In this document: in pieces, positions 35,667 through 47,870 of the stretch | Layout of the letters: each line of letters starts with the position of its first letter | Position numbering within the stretch: position 1 is the first letter of the stretch | From: Viscum album | Taxonomy: Eukaryota > Streptophyta > Magnoliopsida > Santalales > Viscaceae | Length of the DNA stretch: 64,000 bases | Assembly (NCBI GenBank): GCA_963277665.1 | Contig: OY728120.1 | Span: 947,037,195 to 947,101,194 of the forward strand | Direction: 5' to 3' | The notes under the pieces: generated by a model | Told to the model about the DNA's origin: nothing | What the model saw: the letters and a program-made list of their open reading frames with translations, nothing else | The model's database searches: none | Position numbers and translations under genes: made by a program

Positions 35667-36440
35667 ATGTTTATATATTTATAATAAACTAAAAAGATCA
35701 TTTATTTAAAAATCTAAGTTGGGATTGTTTCCAGTGTCACATGGATTTCATCTTTTGAAGGAAATGTTTCCTTAGAAACACAAATAATGAAAAATGATAA
35801 CAATGAATCTTTATTTTCTAGGACTTGGTCAATAGTGTATGATAAAATATGTACACTGATAGATGTTACATAAGCTATAAGTGTGGTGGGTTGTTATAAA
35901 GCTATTCTAGGTGACCACTAATGGATGGTATTCAAGAAAATACCTATTTTATGAGGAATACTGATGACATGTTCCTGATCGATGGAGGATATGAGAAAAT
36001 AGTCACCAAGTAATGTTCTAAATACATGATTCCACACAAATAAAAATGATTTTAAATCACAATCATGTTACATATTTACTCTCAATGAAGGCGTTGTAAA
36101 AAAAAAGTACTTAGAGAATGAAGTGGTTCCTAATTTTACAATAGATTCTGAGTATATCGTAGATTCTAATGTTCCTAATGAAGCGTTTGGGATTTGGAAC
36201 ATCATCCAAGAGAATTATAATGAGATTATAACTAAATACCCCATCACACTCTGTTGTAATAATACTATATAATTTTAGCTTGAAATGGAGACATGGTCAT
36301 ATCCATGGAAGAACATATAACTAAGAAATATCATCACTTGATGTATTTTTTTTCAAATAGGTGACATCACTATGAGAATATTTTTTGTGGAAGAAAATGT
36401 GAGAGACCCCATAACAAAATCATTAGGTTGGTAGGAAAAT
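35667..36440 (+). pseudogene. Copia C RNase H (broken), unit 1
   Basis: Readable blocks are GNTDDMFLIDGGYEKIVTK, SQSCYIFTLNEGVVK, IDSEYIVDSNVPNEAFGIW and, near the end (about 36361-36431), GDITMRIFFVEENVRDPITK. They fit copia RNase H: SQSGYVFTL-GGAVSW, STTEAEYIA, and the closing ENLADPLTK block. The polyprotein ends shortly after. Several stops interrupt it. Confidence 0.8.
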
Positions 36441-36564
36441 GATCAAAATGCAAGAGATAGCAGACTAAATGTAATTTATATTCTAATTGGTGAATATTAA
36501 TTAATATAAATTATGAATAATTATTTATATTTTTTCAATAATTTAATCTAATAATGTTCTAATA

Positions 36565-36807
36565 TTTTTTTCACTTTGAAAATGTCATAACAGCTCCCTC
36601 TATAATGAAAATCTTGAAATAATATGGTGATATTTTCAAAATTTGTTTTTTTGGTTAGATAACATTATATAATGGAGAATATAGTATGATAATTGTCTAT
36701 TGAGAGTAGGCATTAGCCGATGATACTTTGTTTCATGAATTTCTCACAGGGTAATCACCATGATGGAAGATTATATAAAAAAACTGACCAATAGGAAATC
36801 CACATAT
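36565..36807 (+). repeat. Copia C 3' LTR, truncated by the duplication junction, unit 1
   Basis: This matches 55151-55393 base for base apart from scattered changes, and resembles the start of the probable 5' LTR (from about 6960). It is cut at TTATGT (36808), where sequence switches to the element A protease region. Confidence 0.6.
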
Positions 36808-36813
36808 TTATGT
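36808..36813. repeat. Duplication junction with 6-base microhomology
   Basis: Left of TTATGT the sequence is copia LTR (…aaatccacata, then TT). Right of it is element A (agagcatgttg…). The same hexamer borders both source breakpoints. Confidence 0.95.
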
Positions 36814-38508
36814 AGAGCATGTTGTATCGTTTTGTGGCGAAATTGAGATAGTGTGGGCTTTCTCAGTACTTGACATGGATGGATATGATACAATCTTGGG
36901 AATGTATTAGCTAATAGCATTTAAGACCCACATCGATTGGGATGCACGAACAGTGAGTTTTATGACACATGATGGCATTGGACATCTCTTTAAGGGGTAG
37001 AGGGATGAGAAGAAGGTTGTAGTAGGCTTGTTGGCATCGACAGTTGGCACGTTATCATATCAATTGGCAGTATTGTCATTGGAATCAATAGAAGATGTTG
37101 AGGAAAGTGTTATTCCAGTAGTGGTGGATCAGTTCATGGATGTTTTTCCAGAAGAATTCTCTGGGTTACCTCCCGTAAGATAAGTGGAGATTACGATTGA
37201 ACTCTTTTCGGGGACCAGTCCTATCTCACTTCTATCTTACTGGATGACACCTACTTATTTTTGGGAATTGAATGTCCAATTAGAAGAATTGGAAAGTAAA
37301 GGGTTTTTCCAGCCTAGCACGTCTCTATGGGCCGCGCCAGTGTTGTTCGTGAAAAAGGAAGATAGAACTTTGAGGCTCTATGTGGATTATCATAGACTTA
37401 ACCAAGTGATGTCAAAGAACATATATACACTTCCACGAATCCATGATTTTTTCGACCAGTTGAGGGGAGCCCAATGCTTCTCTAAGATCAACCCGAGGTC
37501 GAGATATCATCAATTGAGAGTAAGGAAGGTGGATATCCCTAAAACAGCTTTCAGAAGTTGATATGGACATTTTGAGTATGTTTTCATGCCCTTTGGTCTA
37601 ACGAATGTGCAAGCAGTGTTCATAGCATTGATGAATCAGATATTTCAGTGATATTTGGATTCATTTGTGGTGGTGTTTGTAGATGATATTCTGGTGGATT
37701 CAAAGAAAAGAGAGGAGCATGAGCAGCACTTGGCGATAGTGCTAGGGATCTTGCGAGATCATCGGTTGTATGCCAAATTGTCAAAGTGTGACTTTTGGAT
37801 ACAGGAAGTCCGTTTTCTTTGCCATTTTATTTCTGATAGGGGTGTCTTAGTAGACCAGGAAAAGATAGAGGCCGTTATCTCATGGAAACCACCAAAGAAT
37901 GAGTTTGAGATACAGAGTTTTTTCGGTCCAACATGGTTCTACCACCGATTTGATCATGATTTTTCATGTCTAGATTCACCAATGACAGCATTGACAAGAA
38001 AGAATGATCCATTCTAGTGGAACGAGCAGTTTCAGCAGTGCTTCGAGGAGATGAAAATTTGCCATACATCAGCACCAATTTTGGTTCTACCAAAACCAGG
38101 AAAAGGGTATGTGGTGTATTGTGATGCATCAGGATCAGGGTTGGGGGTGCATTCTCATTCAAGGAAATCATGTTTTTCCGTATGGATCACGAAAGTTGAA
38201 GGAGCATGAGAATAACTATCCAACTCATGATTTGGAGTCAGCGACAGTGGTCCATGCTTTGAAAATGTGGTGCCATTATCTCTTCTGTGAGAAATTCACG
38301 GCCTACACAGATCATAAGAGTTTAAAGAATATTTTCTCAAAATGTGATCTGAACATGAGGCAAAGGATATGGATGAAATATCTACAGATGTTTGATTTTG
38401 AATTAATGTACACACCAGGTAAGGGAAATTCGGTGACAGATGCATCAAGTAGGAAATCATATGCTCAGGTTGTGAAACAGGCATCGGAACACTGGCAGTT
38501 GATGTCAA
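36814..38508 (+). pseudogene. Element A protease end, RT and RNase H (broken), unit 2
   Basis: Lacks gag and the protease active site, which were not duplicated. Readable pieces are 37184-37561 (RT fingers and palm start), 37655-38017 with VFVDDIL and the connection, and RNase H from 38109. The stop that cuts unit 1 at 19207 is a sense codon here, so [19 protein letters not shown] and the following block are continuous. Shared stops remain at 37559 and 37651, and the frameshift near 38143 is shared. Confidence 0.85.
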
Positions 38509-40014
38509 TTATAGCCGATTTGCGGTTGGAATGTGAGGACCAGGGTGATAGAGAGGTCTTCTTTCTGGTTATGTTGATTTATGACTTGGTTTTCCTGGTT
38601 AGAGAGGCACATATATCTGATCCTGAATGTGTGACCATGGGGTCGAGACTCAATGGTGGGGAGACCATTAAGGGTTGGAAATTTAATAAAGAATCCGTTT
38701 TGTGTTTTCAGAATCAGATAGTTGTACCGACATCTTGTCAGGAGGACCTTCTCAGGGCATACCATCATTCTAGGTGGGCTCTCCACCCTGAAATTCAGAA
38801 GATGTATAAGGCATTAAAAGCACAGTTCTGGTGGGTTGGAATGAAAAGAATAGTGGCTGATTTCGTTTCATGATGCTTGACTTGCCAGCAGGTCAATGCA
38901 GAGCACCAGAGGCCAGCGGGAATGTTGTAGTATTTACCTATCCCTATTTGGAAGTGGGAGCAGATAGCGATGGATTTTGTCACAGGTTTCCCAAGAATGT
39001 TCAGAAAACATGATGTCATTTGGTTGATAGTGGATCGACTAACAAAGTCATCCCATTCCTACCAATTCGTGAATCTGATACAGTGAAGGATTTGTCCATG
39101 ATCTATATCCGAGAGGTGGTAAAGAGGCATGGCGTCCATGTTTTGATTGTATCAGATAGAGATCCGAGGTTTACATATCATTTCTGGAAATATTTGTAGA
39201 AAGCCCTTGGAACAAAGTTGACTATGAGTATGACATATCGCACTCAGATGGATGGACAATCCGAGAGGACGATACAAACCTTGGAAGACATGTTTCAAGC
39301 TTGTGTGATGGATTTTGGTGGCTCATGGTAGGATAACCTACCCTTTTTTGAATTCTCATAAAATAACAGTTATCAAGCATCCATATATATGGCTCCGTTT
39401 GAAGCATTGTATGGGCGGCCGTGTCGTTATCCACAATGTTGGGTGGAAACGGGTGAGTATTCGATGGTTGGACCGAGTCTTGTCCGGGAGACTACAAAAA
39501 AGGTCAAGTTGATCAGGAAAAGTATGGTGATGGCTCAGAGTTGTCATAAATCATATGTGAATCATCATCGATGACCATTGTCATTCTAGGATAGTGATCA
39601 TGTTTTCTTGAAGATTTCTCCTCGGTTGGGAAATCGTCGGTTTGGGAAACAAGGGAAGTTATCTCTGAGGTGCATTGGACCTTTTGAGATTGCAGGGCGG
39701 GTTGGTGAGGTGGTTTATTAGTTGGCATTGACACCTAGGTTCAGTGTGGTACACAATGTTTTCCATGTTTAGAAGCTGAAAAAGTACCATCCGGATCCGA
39801 GCCCTGTTATTCGATGGGATCAGGTTGAGTTAGAACCGGATTCTTCGTTGGTGCACGTGCCAGTGCGGGTTGTGGATAGACAAGAGAAAGTCTTGCATGG
39901 TAAAATCATCAGTCTAGTTCGGGTTTTGTGGCAACATGGCCAGAACCAGGATGAAACTTGGGAACGAGAGAAAGAAATGGCAGAGTAGTGGCCCGTGCTC
40001 TTTCGGCAAAGGGA
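38509..40014 (+). pseudogene. Element A integrase and chromodomain-like tail (broken), unit 2
   Basis: Same domains as 19936-21441: [48 protein letters not shown], and a tail with VPVRVVDRQEKVL and ETWEREKEMAE. Most stops are shared with unit 1. It ends at the ACTAC target of element B at 40021. Confidence 0.85.
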
Positions 40015-40020
40015 AGGGGC

Positions 40021-40025
40021 ACTAC
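40021..40025. repeat. Target-site duplication of element B, left, unit 2
   Basis: ACTAC, paired with 50745-50749. Confidence 0.9.
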
Positions 40026-42900
40026 TATAACAACTCAATCTTTTTTAGTAGTATATTAACTTAATCTTAATGATTTAATAAGATGTTAATGGTTAATGCA
40101 GAAAGAGGAGTCGATGGCTTCATCCAGTAGACTCGACCCTTATGAAGCCCACTTATCAGAGCTTGGGAAGGAGGTAGCATCTATGGGCTTCGCTTTGGAC
40201 CAAGCCCAAGCCGAACTCCAGCATGTCAAGCTTGAACAGAAATGCCTACGGGAGAAGTTCAAGTTAGTAGAGATTACTACTAAGACAATGTTATCGGAGC
40301 CTCCCTCAGATTCTCTCACCATAGCACACCTTACACTTAGGTCTTATGCCGGTGTTATAAGGGGCTATGTGACGAGACCCTAGCATCCTTGTGTAATCCT
40401 TTCGGGTGAATGAATTGAGATTTCTTCCTTTAGTGATGTTTGTGAAATTACAAATGTCCAGATAATTTTAGAATGTATTTTATTGATGAATTTTGAAAAA
40501 AGGATATTTTAAAATATTTATGTAAATCCTAAATAACTAATGATGTGTAATGATTTTCAAAAAATGTTCTTCTACAAAAGTGTTCAGTAAGGAATTTGGA
40601 GTCTAACAAGATCAACTTAATTTTTGATGAATAGTAAATTATGAATAGTGATTTTACGCTTAGGATTAGTAATGTGACCAAATGGATTAGTAATTTCACT
40701 CAAAGAAAGTTTTAATATAATTCAGACACCTAGATTAAGTAATATGATTCAATAAAATGGGTAAATAACGGTTTCAAAAATAATTAGTCAAGTATTAGTT
40801 TTTTCGGATGAATAGTGTTTTTAAATTAAAAATTTAATTAAAAATAATTAGAAAATAATTTTTATAAAAAGGACTTTATTTTTGAACTCAGAGCATTGAT
40901 ATTATGTTAAGGTAATTTTTGGGGATTTTTTTCTGAAAAAAATGAATTTTCGATGAATAGTGTTTTTATTTAAAAATTAAATTAAAAATATTTAGAAAAT
41001 TATTTTTATAAAATGGATTTCATTTTTGAAATCAGAGCATTGATAATTGGTTAAGGTGAAATTTTGGGATTATTCTGAGAAAGTTGAATTTTCGATGAAT
41101 AGTGAAAATATAGTTTTTAAGTTACGGGTGTTTAATGACATCATTAAATGATGTATTAAGTATATATTCAATATGGTCGAATTATGAATAGTAAGAAAAG
41201 GTATGAGGTGTCCCAAGTGGCCAATACCATGGGAAAATACCATGGGAAATCCCATGGTTTTGCCAAAACCACTAGTGAGGTGTCCTTTGGCCATTAATGC
41301 CTTGTCCCCTCACTTTCCCTATAAATACCCACCCTTTCCTCCTTTATTTTTCACTCCCAACTCTCCCCCAACGATTTTATGGTCTTCTTACCTTCCAAGG
41401 AGTCCTCCCAAGGTACCCCCAAGCACTCAAGGTCCAAAACTTTGAGTTTCAAGAGTCACGTTTTAAGGTAAGGGATCCGACCTCTTTCCTTCTTTTCATG
41501 TAATCTCTTTTCTGTCATTCCTTTTAGGCTCCACGTTATTATGTGAGAGGATGTTCTTTTATATTCCTCTTACTTCACTTTCATGTTTATATGATGATAG
41601 ATCCCCTCTTACTCTCATCATTTCGTTTTATGAATGTTTAAGTGACGCCATTAGGCTGCTGAATTTTTAAGGGATTCTTTCACCCTTCTCATTTTTCAAG
41701 TTCGATTTTCATGTCAAGTCTTTCAAGTTCCTTTTTATTCTGTTGGGGTATGATCTCTATATGTATCATACTGATCTCTTATGATCATATGATGAGAGAC
41801 CCTATTTGATCTTGTCAATTCATTTTTATTGAAGTTTAAGTGACGTCGTTAGGCTGCCGAATTTTCATAAGAGAAATCAAATTTTTGTCTTCCTTCCATG
41901 TTTTTCATTTCAAATGGTATGTCCTTAAAATTTCATTACTATGTCCATATATCCTTCTTATTCTCTCCCCCTACTGTTTTGTGGATCAATTATAGTGGTT
42001 GACCCATGTCCCCTCTCTTTTCAATGTTTTCTAAAACCCCGAAACATAGCCGTTATGCTGCAGAATTTTCGTCTCAAAGTGCCTCTCTCTTTTCTAAAAA
42101 TTATTTTATGTTATAAAGTGAATACTCAAAGATCTTATTTCTACAAGGGTATTCACATATATATCAAAATTTTCTATTTTAAATTCTGGGATTTACATAC
42201 ATGAGACCCGCTTTCCCTTTCTGTGGGTTTAAAGTGACGTAAAGATCATGTCTTTAAAGCAGTTTTTAAAACGTTATGATTATGAAATGAAACCCATTTA
42301 TTTTATGCTATATGGGTTATTTATGAAATTTTTTATGATGATATATGTGGCTCACATGATAATAAATTCAAATTTAAGGGTGCGCCCTGATAGCGCTCCA
42401 ATGCATTGGGTAATGATGTAACCACTAGAGATTACAATTTTCACGATACCTTGGTGAATAACCTTGGTAATTTTCAAATGACACCTTGGGGATGGACCTT
42501 TGTGATATGCTCATGATTGTCTATGTTAAATGATGTAGCCACATCTTCAAGTTATGAAAAATGTTATTTTTATTATGAAATGCCTCATGATTTCTTTCTC
42601 ATGACTTAAAGTTCTTTTCATGTCCTTATTGAAGTATATCAAGTTCACATGTAAAATGTTCCTCTTGTTTCCCTTACTGGGCCTTCTGCTCACCCTTTCT
42701 TTTGATGTATGTCCCCAGGTTATGAGATGCAGTAATGAACCTAGGATGAACTTAAGGAGAAGCCTTTCAAGTGTTTAAGAAGAATGCTTTATGTTGCTTT
42801 CATGTATTTTATTCCTGGTTTCCAAGACACTAGACCTTAAAGATCCTCAGTTATGTATAATGTAATGAAAGTTTATGTTATAAAAAGACGAGATGCTATA
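40026..42900 (+). repeat. Element B 5' LTR, unit 2
   Basis: 2875 bases. The first bases read TATAACAACT, so the TG terminus is lost by G to A. TATA box 41320-41327, open frame 40096-40383, and ~200-base motif copies at about 41636, 41834 and 42045. It shares the 5'-LTR-specific bases of unit 1, which shows descent by duplication. Confidence 0.93.
40096..40383 (+). CDS. LTR-borne open frame, 95 residues (B 5' LTR, unit 2)
   Basis: Same unknown protein as at 21523. It has the LDQAQAELQ form shared with the 3' LTR copies and the 5'-LTR-specific M31, L47, C51 and TKTM residues, with Q for R at residue 49. It is intact. Confidence 0.35.
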   Translation: MQKEESMASSSRLDPYEAHLSELGKEVASMGFALDQAQAELQHVKLEQKCLREKFKLVEITTKTMLSEPPSDSLTIAHLTLRSYAGVIRGYVTRP

Positions 42901-42902
42901 GT

Positions 42903-42914
42903 TGGTATCAAAAG
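42903..42914 (+). other. Element B primer-binding site, unit 2
   Basis: TGGTATCAAAAG, two bases after the LTR; one more mismatch to initiator methionine tRNA than in unit 1. Confidence 0.8.
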
Positions 42915-43331
42915 ATGGTTTAGTTATTTGGGGAAATTAGGATATATAAACTTTAGGAAGAACCCTATAGAAAAGTTTAAATATAGGAAAACTTCATGGT
43001 ATTTTGGTAAGTATTGAGTAAGTGGTTTATCAAAAAAATACATCCCTGTCTGGATACGAGCAGGTAGAGGCAGATCTGGCACAGATGTACATAGGGGTAA
43101 AACCCGAAAACACCTCTTTGAGCTAGACTCGAATGGGAACTGGTGCACGATAACGGGCCTTGCTACACTCTTGGTTACGACACTCCCGGGGGATATGTTT
43201 GGTTAATCACAAGCTTTTTGTGAATCATTATGAAGGAATTATAGAGAAGTATAATTGTCTAAGCATGAAGTCTTAGTTAAAAGATTCATAAATGAAATAA
43301 GTTTTTCACTAAGGTTTTATTCTTTTAGAAG

Positions 43332-44431
43332 ATGGCGGGAAATAGGAGGAACCATGCCGATGTTGACCGCAATGCACCATGTGCTGACGGCCCTCCGATG
43401 GAAGCCGGAATGGAAACATTCATACGAATGATGAACCAACTCACTCAAGTTATGAGTAATAACTTGAATCAAGCTGAGAGGCCGATCTCACCACTAAGGG
43501 AGAAAATTTTTGTTGAGTCCTTTATGCGTCAACGACCACCAACATTCAGTGGATCTACTGACCCATTGGTTGCGGAACAATGGATAAGCTCCATTGAAAA
43601 GATCTTTTCTGTACTTCATTGTTCGGAACAAGAAAAAGTCACCCTTGCTGTTTACCGCCTAGAGGGAGAAGCTGATCAGTGGTGGTCACTGATCAAAAAC
43701 ACGAAGCCACGAGGAGAGATGGAAGCTATGGAGTGGGAAGAATTTCGGGGAATTTTCTTTAACAAGTATTTCTCTCGTTCCATGAGAACGAAAATGGAGA
43801 AAGAGTTTCTCGAGCTGAAGCAGAAGGAGAACGAATCTGTCCGAAGCTATGAGATGAACTTCACAAGGCTTTCCCGTTATACCTAAAGTTTTTCATGGAC
43901 CCTAATGGGAAGGTTGATAGATTCTTTGGCAGACTACGACCTCATCTGCGGAAGAATCTAGCCAACAGGGACTACGATAGCTATGAAGAAATAGTTCGAA
44001 GTTCTATGAAAGTTGAACTAGAGTTTGGGGAGACACAGTGGTCTCACAAATCTAATGAAAAGAAGGGAACTCTAGAACCATGCCTGGGAAGAAGTTTTGA
44101 TCAGGAAAGAGGTGGAAATCATATGCAACATTCCACATGCAATAAGTGTGGGAAGAAGCATCCGGGGAACTGCTTGATCGGATGTGGTAAGTGCTACAGG
44201 TGTGGAAGAGAAGGCCATATTTCTCGGAATTGTCGTAGTGATGTGAAGCCTCAACTTCCCAACACTAACGACAGAGGAAAGATGGTTCTGGCCCTACCCG
44301 AAGTCACATGCTTCAAGTGTGGACAGCTTGGGAACTTTGCTAATCAATGTCCAAATCCGAGGGCGGTAGAGGGGAATCACCATCAACCTCAGCAGAGGCC
44401 AAGAGAGGAAGGTCATGCCTTCGCTATCACA
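43332..44431 (+). pseudogene. Element B gag (broken), unit 2
   Basis: Open from the ATG at 43332 to 43886, so the N-terminus and capsid-type domain are uninterrupted here: METFIRMMNQLTQVMSNNL, then the AEQWISSIEKIF and EEFRGIFFNKYF blocks. The frame change near 43884, shared with unit 1, moves the reading to 43895 onward. In the last zinc knuckle the histidine is replaced by asparagine (CFKCGQLGNFANQC, about 44311-44352), which should abolish metal binding. The CYRCGREGHISRNC knuckle is intact. Confidence 0.9.
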
Positions 44432-45012
44432 AAAACTGAAGTTGAAGTTCCAAACGATGTGGTAGCAGGTACTCTTGTCATACTCTCAAAACTAGCATGT
44501 ACTTTATTTGATTATGGTTCTATGCATTCCTTTATTTCCTCCAAGTTTGCAATGAATATAGAATCAATCCCCGAACTGCTAGAGGTAGAGTTGTCAGTCA
44601 AGACTCCAAGTGGGATTATCCTTGCATCAACAGTATTTAGAGACTCTAGTGTTTACTTTGGTGAGCACAATCTTATCGCAAATCTAGTAGTCATTCCCAT
44701 GATGGAATTTGACATTATACTAGGGATGGACTGGCTCTCAAAGTATAATGCTAAGATCAAATGCAGAAGTAAGGAAATATCAGTAGTCTTGAATGAACGA
44801 CCTACAGTTATCTTCCAAGGAGAGATATCCCGAACTAATCCCTATCTAGAAGCACCTCCTATATCTTTATTTATGGAGTTAATCGGTGATTATGACGAAG
44901 GAAAGGGAGCATACAAATAGAAGATGTTCCGATTGTTCAGGAATACATGGATGTATTTCCTGAGGAGTTACCTGGACCTCCCCCAGATGGAGAGGTAGAG
45001 TTCTCCATTTAA
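44432..45012 (+). pseudogene. Element B protease (broken), unit 2
   Basis: Same as unit 1. The active site reads LFDYGSMHSFIS, with Y in place of S/T and an extra M change. EFDIILGMDWLSKYN is kept. The stop at 44918-44920 and the following frame change are shared with unit 1. Confidence 0.85.
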
Positions 45013-46264
45013 CTCGTACCTGGGTCTCAACCGATATCAAAGACTCCATATAGAATGGCAAATGTGGAGCTAGAAGAGTTAAAGAAACAACTCCAAGACT
45101 TGTTGGATAAGGGGATTATCCGACCGAGTGTGTCTCCTTAGGGAGCACCAGTTCTCTTTGTGAAGAAGAAGGATGGATCAATGCGGCTATGCATTGATTA
45201 TAGAGAACTGAACGGGATCACAGTGAAGAAAAGATATCCTCTTCCAAGAATTGATGATTTATTTGACCAACTTCATGGGGCTCAATTCTTCTCTAAGATT
45301 GACCTTCGATCTGGTTATCATCAACTGAGGGTGATGACGGAAGATATTCCAAAGACTGCCTTTCGATCAAGATATGGGAATTATGAGTTTACTGTTATTC
45401 CCTTCGGCTTGACTAATGCTCCTGCTATTTTCATGGATTTGATGAATAGAGTCTTTAAGGACTACCTTGATAACTTTGTCGTAGTTTTTATTGATGATAT
45501 TTTGATATATTCAAAAAGTCGTGAGGAGCATGAAGATCATCTAAGAGTTATATTGAAAACTCTGCAGAAGGAGAGGCTCTTTGGGAAGTTCATAAAGTGT
45601 GAGTTTTGGTTACAACAGGTGGCTTTCTTGGGGCACATCGTAACCAATGAAGGAATCACGGTTGACCCTGCAAAGACAATGGTTGTGGAGGAGTGGCCTC
45701 AACCCACAACAGTAACTGAGATTCGTAGTTTCCTTGGTTTAGCGGGATATTATAGGAGGTTTGTGAAAAACTTTTCACGACTTTCTAATCCACTAACCAA
45801 GTTGACTCGAAAAGGGGTTAAGTTCATCTGGACAAAGGAATGCGAGGAAAGTTTCCAAGAGTGGAAGAAGAGATTGGTTACTGCACCTATGTTAACACTA
45901 CCCTCTATCGGAGAAGGATTCGTTATTTTTAGCGATGCATCTCTGAAAGGGCTTGGGTGCGTCCTCATGAAAAATGACAAGGTAATTGCTTATGCATCTC
46001 GACAGTTGACGATTCATGAGCAGAATTATCCTACGCATGATCTAGAGCGGGTGGCAGTTGTTTTTTCTCTAAAGATATGGAGGCACTACCTTTATGGGGA
46101 GAAATGTGATATATACACTGACCACCAAAGTCTAATGTATATTTTCACACAGAAATAATTGAACATGAGACAAAGGAGATGGTTGGAGCTTATTAAAGAC
46201 TATGATTGTTCAATTCATTATCACCCTGGAAGAGCAAACAAAGTCGCGGATGCGTTAAGTAGGA
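45013..46264 (+). pseudogene. Element B reverse transcriptase-RNase H (broken), unit 2
   Basis: Readable block 45160-46158 with the same motifs as unit 1 ([44 protein letters not shown]). Differences include W for L in QEWKK and R for Q in YASRQL. Shared stops are those before the RT (TAG replacing TGG, about 45140) and at 46157-46159. The RNase H end HYHPGRANKVADALSRK follows the latter. Confidence 0.93.
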
Positions 46265-47859
46265 AAGATCCTGTTGTTCTGGCAACAATGAGGATCCTAG
46301 GAAATCCCTTGATTAAATATCTAGTAAAATTGGACATGGGAATTATAAGGAAAGGGACATCATCAATCCTATACCAAATGATTTCTCAACCTTCATTACT
46401 AGAGAAGATCAAGAAGGCTCAAAAAGAAGATCCTTTGCTGCAGGAGAAGTTGGAGGCTGTAAAAGATGGGAAGTTCCCTGATTTCAATATTGATCAAGAA
46501 GGTGTATTGAAATTTCGTACAAGACTATGTGTCCCATCTATTCCGGAGATAAAGAAAGAACTGATGGATGGAGCTCATAGCTCTACTTTCTCTATACATC
46601 CGGGAAGCACTAAGATGTATAGAGACCTTCGTGGTCATTATTGGTGGGATAACATGAAGAGGGGGATTGCCGATTACACTACAAGGTGCCTGGTGTGTCA
46701 GCAAGTAAAGGAAGAAAGACAACTTCCTAAGGGGGTATTACAACCGTTACCCATACCAGTATAGAAGTGGGATAATATCACCGTGGACTTTGTAACTGGT
46801 CTCCCAAAAACATCCAAAGGGAATAATGCGATATGGGTTATTGTGGACCGTCTCACCAAGATAGCCCATTTTATCTCTATTCGGGAAAATTTCTATCTGG
46901 ATCAGCTTGCCAAGATATACGTGAAGGAAGTGGTAAGGCTGCATGGGGTACCACTATCCATCGTATCTGATCATGACCCAAGATTCACATCAAAATTCTA
47001 GAGAAGTCTGCAACATGCTCTGAATACTAAATTGAATTTTAGTACGACCTATCATCCTCAAACGGATGGCCAATCTGAAAGGACTATTCAGACACTTGAA
47101 GACATGTTGAGATTATGCTCAATGGAATTTAAGGTTGGATGGGATCAACACATCCCATTAGTGGAGTTCTCATATAACAACAGCTTCCAGGCGAGTATTC
47201 AGATGGCACCCCATGAAAGTCTGTATGGAAAACGGTGTAAAACTCCTACTTGTTGGGATGAAACTGGTGAGAGGAAGCTTCTTGGGCCTGATCTCGTGCA
47301 AGGGATGACGGAACAGGTTCATGCCATCCAACAACACATAAAGGCTGCTCAGAGTCGGCAGAAGAGCTATGCTGACAATCGTCGAAGGGACTTGAAGTTT
47401 GGTGTTGGTGACAAAGTCTTCCTTCGAATTTCTCCATGGAAGAGAGTCATGCGGTTTGGGAAGAAAGGGAAGCTCAGCCCTAGGTACATTGGCCCCTATG
47501 AAATCCTTGATCGCATAGGAGCAGTGGCCTATCGTCTAGCACTTCCACCGAACCTAGCTCAAGTTCATGATGTCTTCCATGTATCTCTCTTGAGGAAGTA
47601 CATACCCGACCCTTCGCATGTGCTGAACCCAGAGGTGGTACAACTGGAACATGACCTCTCTTATGAGGAGCATCCAGTGGAGATCTTGGACCGTAGAGAC
47701 AAGGTCCTACGAAACAAGACTACCCACCTTGTGAAAGTGGTGTGGAAGAATCATAAATATGAAGAAGCGACTTGGGAGCCTGAGGAACTGATGAAGCAAA
47801 AGTACCCTCACATTTTCGACTGGGCCTCAAGTATAAATTTCGGGGACAAAATTTCTTAA
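46265..47859 (+). pseudogene. Element B integrase and chromodomain-like tail (broken), unit 2
   Basis: The zinc domain is complete, including the ADYT segment lost from unit 1. Core: FVTGLPKTSKGNNAIW (about 46786), SDHDPRFTSKF, then a private stop at 46999-47001. From 47032 to 47859 the frame is open: TTYHPQTDGQSERTIQ, the MAPHESLYGKRCKTP block, and the tail with HPVEILDRRDKVL and YEEATWEPEELMKQKYPHIF. The polyprotein ends at 47857-47859 against the polypurine tract. Confidence 0.92.
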
Positions 47860-47870
47860 GGGGGGAAGAA
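47858..47870 (+). other. Element B polypurine tract, unit 2
   Basis: AAGGGGGGAAGAA directly before the 3' LTR, identical to unit 1. Confidence 0.85.

Larger units (their letters stand above)
18235..36807 (+). repeat. Tandem duplication, unit 1 (18,573 bases)
   Basis: The sequence from TTATGT at 18235 recurs at 36808 with a constant offset of 18573-18586. The offset grows by 1 within the B 5' LTR and by 12 in the B integrase. The unit runs from the A protease, through nested B and the A 3' LTR, into the copia C pol and LTR. In the B RT stretch 26586-27584 I count 10 differences from unit 2, about 1%. TTATGT is shared by the left edge, the junction and the right edge. Confidence 0.95.
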
